Positions 4,393 through 10,469 of a DNA stretch of 10,469 nucleotides are shown piece by piece. The translations under genes were made by a program, and so were the position numbers. Position 1 is the stretch's first letter. Every line of letters starts with the position of its first letter. This DNA is from Methanobacteriota archaeon (GTDB lineage: Archaea; Halobacteriota; Methanocellia; Methanocellales; Methanocellaceae). The stretch lies in NCBI GenBank assembly GCA_023436075.1, contig JAEZKS010000097.1, positions 1-10,469 of the forward strand. The letters are read 5' to 3'. The notes below the pieces were generated by a model. It worked only from the letters and a program-made list of their open reading frames with translations, was not told the origin of the DNA and did not search any database.

Positions 4393-6461
4393 TGACGCAC
4401 GCGAAAAAAGGTGATGGTCTCTCCGGACACGGGCCAGAGAAATCATCTGCCGGAGCTCACGCAGGCCACGCCATGCACATGCCCCCGGCGGGCGGCGGAA
4501 TGGCCGGCCACGCGGCCCATGGCGGGCACACGGCCATGATCGAAGATTTCAGGCGGCGACTGATCATCTGCCTGATCCTCACAGTGCCCATTGTGGTGCT
4601 GTCTTCGACCATTCAGGAGTTCTTCGGGTACCGGCTTGATTTTCCCGGCTCGATCTACGTCCAGTTCCTGCTCGCGTCGGCCGTATACTTTTACGGCGGC
4701 TACCCGTTCCTGAAGGGGTTCGTCGACGACGTGAAAAATCGCCTGCCGGGCATGATGACGCTCATCACGGTCGCGATCACGGTCGCCTATGTCTACAGCG
4801 CTGCCGTCATCTTCGGCCTGCCAGGGATGACCTTCTTCTGGGAGCTTGCCACGCTCGTCGACATCATGCTGCTGGGGCACTGGATCGAGATGCGCTCGGT
4901 CATGGGCGCTTCGCGGGCGCTGGAAGAGCTGATCAAGATCATGCCATCAGAGGCGCATATGGTCATGGGCGACATGGTCCATGATGTCCCGGTGGATACG
5001 CTGAAGGCGGACGATGTCGTCCTGGTCAAGCCTGGCGAAAAGGTGCCGATCGACGGCGAAGTGATCGAGGGCGACACCAGCGTCAACGAATCCATGCTGA
5101 CCGGCGAGTCGAAGCCAGCCCTGAAGAGCACGGGCGATACGGTCATCGGCGGCTCGATCAACGGCGAGGGTTCGGTGAAGGTAAAGGTCACGAAGACAGG
5201 AAAAGAGACATACTTGAGCCAGGTGATCGATCTTGTCCGGCAGGCGCAGGAGAGCAAATCCCATGCCCAGGACCTGGCTAACCGGGCGGCCTTCGTGCTT
5301 ACAGTGATCGCTCTGGCCGTAGGCGCGATCACCTTTCTGGCGTGGGCATACTTCGGGCAGAGCCTGGCGTTTGCCATCGAACGCATGGCTACGGTCATGG
5401 TGATCACATGTCCCCACGCCCTCGGGCTGGCCGTGCCGCTGGTCATCGCTGTCTCGACCGCGTTAGCCGCCCGATCAGGCCTGTTGATCCGTGACCGGAC
5501 GGCCTTCGAGAAAGCCCGTAGCATCGAGGCTGTAGTGTTCGACAAGACAGGTACTCTGACCGAGGGGAGGTTCGGAGTGACCGATCTGATACCGCTGTCG
5601 CCCATTGGCGAAAACGAGCTGCTGGACACGGCGGCGGCCCTCGAGGCGACCTCGGAGCATCCCATCGCGGCAGGCATCGTGAAAAAGGCACAGGAGAGCG
5701 GCTTGATTCCGACCAGAGTAACGAGCTTCAGGGCGATACCAGGCAAGGGCGTCGAGGGAGAAGTCCGGGGCCAGAGATATCTGCTGGTGAGTCCCGGATA
5801 CCTGAAGGAGAAAGGGATAGATCTGACAGATCCCCGAGCGGATCGAGCGCTGCAGCAGGGAAAAACCGTGGTCTTCCTGCTCCGCGACATCCAGCCCGTC
5901 GGGGCGATCGCCCTCGCAGATATCATCCGCCCGGAGTCACGGGATGCCGTGGAACGGCTGAAAAGGATGGGCATCAGGTGCATGATGCTGACCGGCGATA
6001 ACAGACACGTGGCACAGTGGGTAGCCAGGGAACTCGGGCTGGACGACTACTTTGCCGAGGTGCTTCCCCACGAGAAGGTAGAGAAAATAAAGGAAGTGCA
6101 GAGGTCGTACACGGTCGCTATGGTGGGGGATGGAGCCAACGACGCTCCCGCGCTCACACAGGCCGACGTCGGCATAGCCATCGGCGCAGGCACTGACGTG
6201 GCTGTCGAGAGCGCCGACGTCGTCCTGGTGAAGAGCGATCCACGTGACGTCGTCGATATCATATCGCTGTCCCGCCGCACGTACAGGAAGATGGCGGAGA
6301 ACCTGCTCTGGGCGACCGGGTACAACGCGTTTGCCATTCCGCTGGCCGCAGGCGTTCTCTATGGCTACGGGATCGTACTGTCCCCGGCGATCGGTGCGCT
6401 GCTGATGAGCGCCAGCACGGTCATCGTCGCCATTAATGCCCGGCTGCTCAGGCTACCCTGA
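4392..6461 (+). CDS. copB: P1B-3-type (CopB) copper-translocating P-type ATPase
   Basis: This ATP-driven membrane pump exports copper or a related heavy metal; 689 residues. Seen in order: a His/Met-rich cytoplasmic tail (1-48, eight His) in place of a folded metal-binding domain; four membrane segments (about 56-163); the actuator loop with TGES (237-240); two more segments, with the metal-site CPH (340-342) in the second; the phosphorylated D384 in DKTGT; the P1B-specific HP (423-424) in SEHPIAAG; TGDN (534-537); GDGANDAP (579-586); and two final segments with N-x5-GYN-x4-P (637-650) and P-x6-MSxST-x5-N (665-682). CPH together with the GYN and MSxST patterns is the P1B-3 signature, linked in studied members to Cu2+/Cu+ export. 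All catalytic residues are intact. Start ATG at 4392 is the only in-frame start after a stop at 4356-4358, though it lacks a visible SD. It is cotranscribed with the YHS protein. Confidence 0.95.
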   Translation: MTHAKKGDGLSGHGPEKSSAGAHAGHAMHMPPAGGGMAGHAAHGGHTAMIEDFRRRLIICLILTVPIVVLSSTIQEFFGYRLDFPGSIYVQFLLASAVYFYGGYPFLKGFVDDVKNRLPGMMTLITVAITVAYVYSAAVIFGLPGMTFFWELATLVDIMLLGHWIEMRSVMGASRALEELIKIMPSEAHMVMGDMVHDVPVDTLKADDVVLVKPGEKVPIDGEVIEGDTSVNESMLTGESKPALKSTGDTVIGGSINGEGSVKVKVTKTGKETYLSQVIDLVRQAQESKSHAQDLANRAAFVLTVIALAVGAITFLAWAYFGQSLAFAIERMATVMVITCPHALGLAVPLVIAVSTALAARSGLLIRDRTAFEKARSIEAVVFDKTGTLTEGRFGVTDLIPLSPIGENELLDTAAALEATSEHPIAAGIVKKAQESGLIPTRVTSFRAIPGKGVEGEVRGQRYLLVSPGYLKEKGIDLTDPRADRALQQGKTVVFLLRDIQPVGAIALADIIRPESRDAVERLKRMGIRCMMLTGDNRHVAQWVARELGLDDYFAEVLPHEKVEKIKEVQRSYTVAMVGDGANDAPALTQADVGIAIGAGTDVAVESADVVLVKSDPRDVVDIISLSRRTYRKMAENLLWATGYNAFAIPLAAGVLYGYGIVLSPAIGALLMSASTVIVAINARLLRLP

Positions 6462-6465
6462 CAAT

Positions 6466-6508
6466 AGATGCCAGGCATCTTCTGGCATTATGGCGCGGCC
6501 CGTTTTTC
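6466..6508 (+). terminator. Terminator after copB in the convergent gap
   Basis: Five bases after the copB stop, ATGCCAG (6468-6474) pairs with CTGGCAT (6482-6488) around a 7-nt loop; T5 follows at 6503-6507. An alternative fold is AGATGCC-A-GGCATCT (6466-6480), a perfect dyad. The site lies between two convergent genes, but a T-run follows only on the plus strand. Confidence 0.5.
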
Positions 6509-6534
6509 TAGTCCAGCGGCAACAGGCGTCTTCT

Positions 6535-7668
6535 TCATCGCGATCGATTTCGGTACACGCTCATCATCCGGTTGGCAATACGATCCCAGGAGAAGTGAAG
6601 CTTAGCCTTGCTATGACCGTTCCGTCCGAGGGCAGCTGCTCTGGACGGATCCCTCAGCACGTAGTTGATGCCCCTGGCAATAGATGCCGGGTCCGGATCT
6701 ACTTTCACGCCGTCGTTGAAGTTGGATACGTTTTCGGACAGCCCTCCCACGTCCGAGACGACCGGGCACTTACGGACGCTCCACGCTTCGAGGAGCACCA
6801 GCCCGAAGGGCTCGTTGCGGCTGGGGATGACGACGACATCACACGCGTTTAGCAGCCGCACGTACTCATAGTCCGTGACATAGCCGGGAAACTGAACGGG
6901 AAGGCCGGCGCATCGCGCCTGCAGCCCTAGCTGCATGGTTCCTGCTCCGGCCATGACGAACTGCGCGCCAGGGTGCTGCAGCAATATCTGCGGTATCGCA
7001 TCGACGAACAGATCCGGGCCTTTCTGGTACTCCATGCGACCGACGAACAGCACAAGTGGCGAGAAGGGGTGAATGCCATAAGACTTTTTTACCTGGCATG
7101 GGTCGATAGCCGCCTCGTAGACCCCGGGGGAAATTCCATTCGGGACCACGTCTACCTTGTCGAAAGGCACGTCATACAGCCACATGATCTCGTCCTTCAG
7201 CGCATGAGAGACGGCGGTCACCCGCTTTGCAATATAGGCGCCATACCACTCCTTGCCCATGATATCCTTCGCCTCCCACCAGTCGCCGATCCGGTTGCCG
7301 GCCCGGCCGTACTCGGTCGAATGAAATGTCATCACGGTGTTTCGGTCCGTCAGCGCATGCATCGCATCGACCACATGCCAGTCGTGGAAGTGCAGCACGT
7401 CGAACTCCGGGTTGTCCAACTCTCGGAACCGGGCGACCATCCGGTCGCTCATGTCCTTCGAGTAGTCGACGATGTTACGTGCGTGGGGCTGCACGTAGTG
7501 GTAGTGTACGCCCTTGACAGCCCGGTCGTCGCCGCCGCGAGTGAAGAAGTGTACCTCATTCCCGCAGGCGAGCGCTTCCGCGAGATACGTCGCCCCGGGA
7601 GCAAGGCCGCCGATGCGCTCTGAGTAAATCGATTCCCAGCAGAAGAATGCTATTTTAAGCGTGCCCAT
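6535..7668 (-). CDS. GT4-family glycosyltransferase, glycogen-synthase-like
   Basis: This 377-residue GT-B enzyme uses a nucleotide sugar to extend a glycan; cytoplasmic. Seen: MGTLKIAFFCWES with the glycine loop RIGGLAPG (18-25), FHDWH (94-98), FHSTEYGR (115-122), the donor-site motif GRMEYQKGPD (210-219) and the E-x7-E motif NEPFGLVLLE with E286 and E294. It ends normally at HFSWDRIANRMMSVY. Its ATG lies inside the end of the GH57 gene (19-nt overlap), behind AAGGAAGGAG, so the two are translated in a coupled way. Pairing with a GH57 amylase-type enzyme points to alpha-glucan (glycogen) synthesis, as seen in many archaea; this is inference, since GT4 members vary in substrate. It is clearly similar to the glycosyltransferase at 1-1193 (shared HSTE[W/Y]GR, loop and E-x7-E contexts). 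Confidence 0.9.
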   Translation of the reverse strand: MGTLKIAFFCWESIYSERIGGLAPGATYLAEALACGNEVHFFTRGGDDRAVKGVHYHYVQPHARNIVDYSKDMSDRMVARFRELDNPEFDVLHFHDWHVVDAMHALTDRNTVMTFHSTEYGRAGNRIGDWWEAKDIMGKEWYGAYIAKRVTAVSHALKDEIMWLYDVPFDKVDVVPNGISPGVYEAAIDPCQVKKSYGIHPFSPLVLFVGRMEYQKGPDLFVDAIPQILLQHPGAQFVMAGAGTMQLGLQARCAGLPVQFPGYVTDYEYVRLLNACDVVVIPSRNEPFGLVLLEAWSVRKCPVVSDVGGLSENVSNFNDGVKVDPDPASIARGINYVLRDPSRAAALGRNGHSKAKLHFSWDRIANRMMSVYRNRSR

Positions 7669-9107
7669 AGCTCCTTCCTTCTCAAGTCCACGACCTCGAT
7701 CAGCTCGCCTCGGCTCTTACACTCTCGCACCTGCCTGGCCAGTTTCTCATCCAGCAGCACGTCCCTGATCCATGCGACGAAATCGCCATGCCCGAGATGA
7801 TAGTCGATTGACTCCAACGGCACGGAGTCCAGCATCCGGAGGAAGCCATCGAGACTGTATGCAGTGAACCCCGTGTAAGTTGCCGGACTGTTGAACCGGA
7901 ATGCCTTCTCCGGGGGCAGGCAGCGCAACTCCATGGCCGCGTCCCGTGCTTCCATTCTGGCAGCCGCACGGGCCTCAAAGTCAGACAGTATGCGCATGTA
8001 GCTGTCGAAAGCCTCGACGTTCGAACGGGCGTCCGGGCTGAAGTAGGCGTGCACCTCGCCGCATGAGCCGAACTTCGATGCCATGTAGTAGAAGTGATCG
8101 CTCGTCTGCAGGCGCCGCCATGTCTCGAGGTCGCCAGCGAACGAGCGGGCGGACTGGATCTCGCTCAGCGCTACGTTCTGGACAGTGTTGCCCATCCAGG
8201 CCGAGACGTCCTTCTCCACGTCGGCCCATGAGATCGTCTCTTCGATGCTCAGCTCGTCTTTAGATTCCATGCATGCGATCTCCGTAGGCGTTGCGAATGT
8301 CACGCCCCTGCTTGTGCATTCCTCCGGCAGCCATCGCATGAATTCCAGAATGCCGGTCTCGGCCCAGTGATGCTCGCCTAAGGTCTCGTAGTCACAGAAC
8401 ACGCTTACGCAGTCTCCGGGAGACGACGCGATCCAGGACGCGTATTTATCGGCGGTTAGCGGCCACTTATCCCAGGCGCGGTTGGTGAACCTGAATGCAA
8501 TGTCATCGGACAGCGGAAAGTTCCGCATTAGCAGCTTCGTGCCACGGCACGAGTACACGTAATTCGGGCTGCGCCAGCCGAGCACACGGTCCACGCCCTC
8601 CGTGTAGACTGCCTCGAATCCCATGCCTGCTGCCGACTCGGCAATAGCGTTGTTGAATATGAACTCGGTGTTCTCCAGCACGCTGGTTCGGACGCCAAAC
8701 TCCTCCTTCATCAGGCGCTGGTGAAGCCGCACCTGCGCCTCGAACTCAGAGAGGTCGTCGAACAGGCTGGCGATGCTATGGTAGTATGTCTGTGACAGCA
8801 TCTCGACATTCGGGTGTTGTGCTACCTGCCGGAATAGGTCCAGTGCATCAGGGCTCCATCGCTCGAGCTGCTCGACCAGAATGCCCGAAAGGCTGAAGGC
8901 GCACTTGAAGCCATCGTCCAGCAGCTCCAGCATGAGCCTGGTGGCAGGCAGGTAGCACTTCTTACAGACGCGCTGCAGGATTTCCCGGTTTTTGTCGCTA
9001 AAGTACGATTCGGGGACCTTTTCGCCGTTCCTGACATTACGAGGATCAAAGGACGAGTTCAGCCTGTATGGCTGGTGAACCTCGAAACCCATACATAGTC
9101 TGGCCAT
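7650..9107 (-). CDS. Glycoside hydrolase family 57 alpha-amylase-type protein
   Basis: This 485-residue enzyme should cleave or rearrange alpha-1,4-glucans in the cytoplasm. GH57 regions in order: HQP (11-13); NVEMLSQTYYHS (100-111); NTEFIFNN with the likely nucleophile E148; and CDYETLGEHHWAETGILEFM with the likely acid D239 (238-257). Further family-typical stretches are SWADVEKDVSAWMGN (293-307) and TSDHFYYM (335-342). The C-terminal part (about 400-485; FRFNSPATYTGFTAYSLDGF, SIDYHLGHGDFVAWIRDVL) looks like a small separate domain, perhaps DUF5752-like, which I recall beside archaeal glycan enzymes. Start 9107 is chosen because AGGAG lies 8 nt upstream and the family begins right before HQP. 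A longer frame reaches 9218 but only by reading a DNA repeat. There is no signal peptide. It overlaps the GT4 gene by 19 nt. Hydrolase versus glucanotransferase cannot be settled here. Confidence 0.9.
   Translation of the reverse strand: MARLCMGFEVHQPYRLNSSFDPRNVRNGEKVPESYFSDKNREILQRVCKKCYLPATRLMLELLDDGFKCAFSLSGILVEQLERWSPDALDLFRQVAQHPNVEMLSQTYYHSIASLFDDLSEFEAQVRLHQRLMKEEFGVRTSVLENTEFIFNNAIAESAAGMGFEAVYTEGVDRVLGWRSPNYVYSCRGTKLLMRNFPLSDDIAFRFTNRAWDKWPLTADKYASWIASSPGDCVSVFCDYETLGEHHWAETGILEFMRWLPEECTSRGVTFATPTEIACMESKDELSIEETISWADVEKDVSAWMGNTVQNVALSEIQSARSFAGDLETWRRLQTSDHFYYMASKFGSCGEVHAYFSPDARSNVEAFDSYMRILSDFEARAAARMEARDAAMELRCLPPEKAFRFNSPATYTGFTAYSLDGFLRMLDSVPLESIDYHLGHGDFVAWIRDVLLDEKLARQVRECKSRGELIEVVDLRRKELWARLK
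7671..7680 (-). promoter_or_regulatory. Ribosome binding site for the GT4 gene inside the GH57 gene
   Basis: The minus strand reads AAGGAAGGAG ending 2 nt before ATG 7668, within the last codons of the GH57 gene. A purine-rich site here supports internal start and coupled translation. Confidence 0.5.
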
Positions 9108-9115
9108 CGCCTGTG

Positions 9116-9120
9116 CTCCT
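9116..9120 (-). promoter_or_regulatory. Ribosome binding site that fixes the GH57 start at 9107
   Basis: The minus strand reads AGGAG, 8 nt before ATG 9107. It decides against a 37-residue longer start at 9218. Confidence 0.6.
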
Positions 9121-9148
9121 GATGCCTGAAAGGTTTTCTGCTGAGCCC

Positions 9149-9280
9149 GTGGCTGAACACGAAGTACACGAAGTACACAACGGACACAACGGACGGTTAA
9201 TAAAAGGCTTACTTGCACATGTCTCTTTTTTAAAGGACGTTGTGTACCTCTTGTACGTCGTGTACTTCGTGTTTAACCAC
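9149..9280. repeat. Inverted repeat whose arms are 9-bp tandem repeats
   Basis: Plus-strand arm: ACACGAAGT at 9157 and 9166, then ACACAACGG at 9175 and 9184. Minus-strand arm: ACACGAAGT (9272-9264), ACACGACGT (9263-9255), ACAAGAGGT (9254-9246), ACACAACGT (9245-9237). The outer ends, GTGGCTGA at 9149 and GTGGTTAA read from 9280, also match. Sixteen bases are identical between arms (9156-9171 and 9258-9273). The spacer is 9197-9236 and AT-rich. The element fills half of the 266-bp gap between galT and the GH57 gene. It could end galT transcription, form a strong RNA stem or be a mobile intergenic repeat. Confidence 0.8.
9199..9206 (-). promoter_or_regulatory. Possible TATA box for the GH57-GT4 operon
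   Basis: The minus strand reads TTTTATTA inside the spacer of the inverted repeat, which would give a start near 9177 and a leader of about 70 nt with the AGGAG site. Weak. Read-through from galT is the alternative. Confidence 0.25.
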
Positions 9281-9373
9281 AGGATAGCCTGTACAGAAAG
9301 ATATGCAAATGACCATATTAGCATAATGTGCGAAAATGCGGGACAGCCTGTCGAGCGCCCGCGGAAAAGATAG

Positions 9374-10342
9374 TTACAGGCTGACCTCGCGGAGACTCTT
9401 CGCCGACGACTCCGGGGAAACCGAGTTGATGTGGATGCCCGTGTTCAGCTCGAAGCCCGCCTCGATGCCCAGCTTTGGATAGACCCGCAAATGCATGTGC
9501 AGGTCGCTGTCGACAGACTGGACGAACGCGTAGTTGTATGGCGGGTCTGAGAGTAGCTTCGCCTGACGGGCCAGCACGTCTCTGGTCACGACGGCGAGGT
9601 CGTCCCGCTCGGCGTCCGTCAGCCCGGCGATGTTCCGGCAGGGACGGCGGGGGAATATCCAGGTTTCGTAGTTGAACGCCGGAGCGAACGGGGCAAAGGC
9701 GACCGTATGTTCCGTGGCCATGATCAAACGCTCTGATTTTTCCTCGGCTGCGAGGACTTTCGAGTAGTCGCGGTTGTACTGTTCAGTGATGGTCTCGGGG
9801 ACGATCGGAATGGCAATGAGCTGGGAGTGCGGGTGTGTCAGCGAGGCGCCGGCCTCCTTGCCGTAGTTGCGGAAGATCGAGACGTAGCGGACATAAGGTA
9901 GCTTCGCCGCCTCTGCGAAGCGGTCCCGGTACACGGTGAACAGCAGCCGTATCTCGTCGTCGGCCATGCGTTGCGGCTGCCGGTCATGGAGCGCCGACTC
10001 CACGATAACCTCATGGACGCCACAGGCAGCCATCCGGTGCGCCGAGGAAACAACTGCCTCGCAGGGCTTCACCGCTGGGTAAAGATTCGGTATGACACGG
10101 ACAATCCAGCCGGTCAGAGGCGGCTGCCCATCGACATCGGCCACATGCCGCAGCACGCCGCTCTCGCGAAAGTACGATGCCTTGCTCGACGGCGTCATCT
10201 TCTCGTTGCCCGGGCAGAAGAAACAGGTCGCCGGCGGAGCTTCCGGTTGCCGGGGCTTCACGAAGTCGGTCGGCCTTTTGGCCCGGTCAGCGGCGATGAT
10301 CACCCAGTGGTCCGTGAAATAATCCCGTCGCAGCTCGTCCAT
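9374..10342 (-). CDS. galT: Galactose-1-phosphate uridylyltransferase
   Basis: This HIT-superfamily enzyme exchanges UMP between UDP-glucose and galactose 1-phosphate (Leloir pathway); cytoplasmic, 322 residues, close to the usual archaeal length. Seen: zinc-site CFFC (C40, C43) followed by PGNE; NLYPA (86-90); the conserved GVHEVIVES with H110; the active-site THPHSQ (169-174) where H172 takes the UMP and H170 is the zinc-ligand equivalent; and DLHMHLRVYPK (280-290). All catalytic residues are present. Start ATG at 10342 has no SD but a TATA-like box about 28 nt upstream, so a leaderless mRNA is likely. It lies on the same strand as the GH57-GT4 pair, 266 bp before it, which suggests a role in supplying or recycling UDP-glucose/hexose 1-phosphate for glucan metabolism. 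True sugar preference (galactose versus another hexose) is not decided by the sequence. Confidence 0.93.
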   Translation of the reverse strand: MDELRRDYFTDHWVIIAADRAKRPTDFVKPRQPEAPPATCFFCPGNEKMTPSSKASYFRESGVLRHVADVDGQPPLTGWIVRVIPNLYPAVKPCEAVVSSAHRMAACGVHEVIVESALHDRQPQRMADDEIRLLFTVYRDRFAEAAKLPYVRYVSIFRNYGKEAGASLTHPHSQLIAIPIVPETITEQYNRDYSKVLAAEEKSERLIMATEHTVAFAPFAPAFNYETWIFPRRPCRNIAGLTDAERDDLAVVTRDVLARQAKLLSDPPYNYAFVQSVDSDLHMHLRVYPKLGIEAGFELNTGIHINSVSPESSAKSLREVSL

Positions 10343-10364
10343 GTTTTCTATGTTAGGATGGGAA

Positions 10365-10374
10365 GCAATAAAAG
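10365..10374 (-). promoter_or_regulatory. TATA box for galT
   Basis: The minus strand reads CTTTTATTGC centred about 28 nt before the ATG at 10342, which predicts a transcription start within a few bases of the ATG. The spacing is nearly the same as for the left glycosyltransferase. Confidence 0.5.
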
Positions 10375-10385
10375 TTTTCGGGATT

Positions 10386-10463
10386 GCCAGAGGTCACAGA
10401 GGTTTCGAGAGGTCTCCGAGCTTCAACACAGAGGTCACAGAGGCTCCAGAGGTATCACAGAGG
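10386..10463. repeat. Degenerate 9-bp tandem repeats based on CACAGAGGT
   Basis: Units: GCCAGAGGT (10386), CACAGAGGT (10395), TTCGAGAGGT (10404), CACAGAGGT (10427), CACAGAGGC (10436), TCCAGAGGT (10445) and CACAGAGG (10456). A 13-bp stretch at 10414-10426 breaks the period. It lies just upstream of the galT promoter and may continue past the window end. No reading frame is supported. Confidence 0.8.
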
Positions 10464-10469
10464 ATTTTT

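Noticed and set aside
4793..5983. Long open frame on the minus strand across copB (396 codons)
   Set aside because: Antisense shadow of the ATPase, with Ser/Arg-rich low-information composition and no family resemblance.
6973..7623. Plus-strand open frame across the second GT4 gene (216 codons)
   Set aside because: Antisense shadow; the minus-strand frame carries all the GT4 motifs.
9108..9218. N-terminal extension of the GH57 gene from an ATG at 9218
   Set aside because: The added residues (VRCVRCVLRVLRV) are merely the translation of the 9-bp DNA repeats, and a good ribosome site precedes ATG 9107.
9149..10469. CRISPR array
   Set aside because: The repeats are 9 bp, contiguous and degenerate, with no unique spacers of 30-40 bp and no cas genes nearby.

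Overview
The window looks archaeal, most likely from a methanogen of the Methanocella type (Methanocellales). This is recognition from protein flavour, not a database result. The support is: TATA-like boxes centred about 28-30 nt before start codons (leaderless mRNAs), GGTGAT/GGGGGTAG-type Shine-Dalgarno (SD) sites, an archaeal-style short ribose-phosphate pyrophosphokinase, an archaeal-style GH57 amylase, and a SipW-type secreted protein. Coding DNA is moderately GC-rich. The leader around 2530-2660 is strikingly AT-rich.

Layout. (1) 1-1193, minus: a nearly complete GT4 glycosyltransferase that runs off the left edge. (2) 1194-1370: a divergent regulatory region with a TATA box for the left gene, a perfect 12-bp inverted repeat, and two tandem dyads directly before prs. 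(3) 1371-2267, plus: prs, which makes PRPP. (4) 2268-2666: a T-rich terminator, a possibly structured segment, then an AT-rich promoter with a perfect 20-bp palindrome. (5) 2667-3809, plus: a secreted SipW/TasA-class protein with a Thr-Pro-Ala linker, starting at TTG behind an SD. (6) 3810-4201: a gene-poor gap with three possible hairpins and a TATA-like box. (7) 4202-6461, plus: a copper/heavy-metal module of a free-standing 53-residue YHS metal-binding protein followed by a P1B-3 (CopB) ATPase. (8) A hairpin plus T-run at 6466-6508 separates this from the minus-strand sugar block.

(9) 6535-10342, minus: galT (10342-9374), a GH57 alpha-amylase-type enzyme (9107-7650) and a second GT4 glycogen-synthase-like enzyme (7668-6535). 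The last two overlap by 19 nt and are surely cotranscribed. Together with the related GT4 at the left edge, the content suggests storage-polysaccharide (glycogen-like) metabolism: GalT handles hexose-1-phosphate/UDP-sugar exchange, the GT4 enzymes extend glucan, and the GH57 enzyme trims or rearranges it. That pathway assignment is inference.

Two arrays of degenerate 9-bp repeats frame galT. One lies downstream of it (9149-9280) as a large inverted repeat with four 9-bp units per arm. The other lies upstream (10386-10463, near the window end) and is built on CACAGAGGT. These repeats, the palindromic operator candidates and the split YHS/CopB arrangement are the most unusual items. I see no CRISPR array, tRNA, rRNA, insertion sequence or clear defence system.
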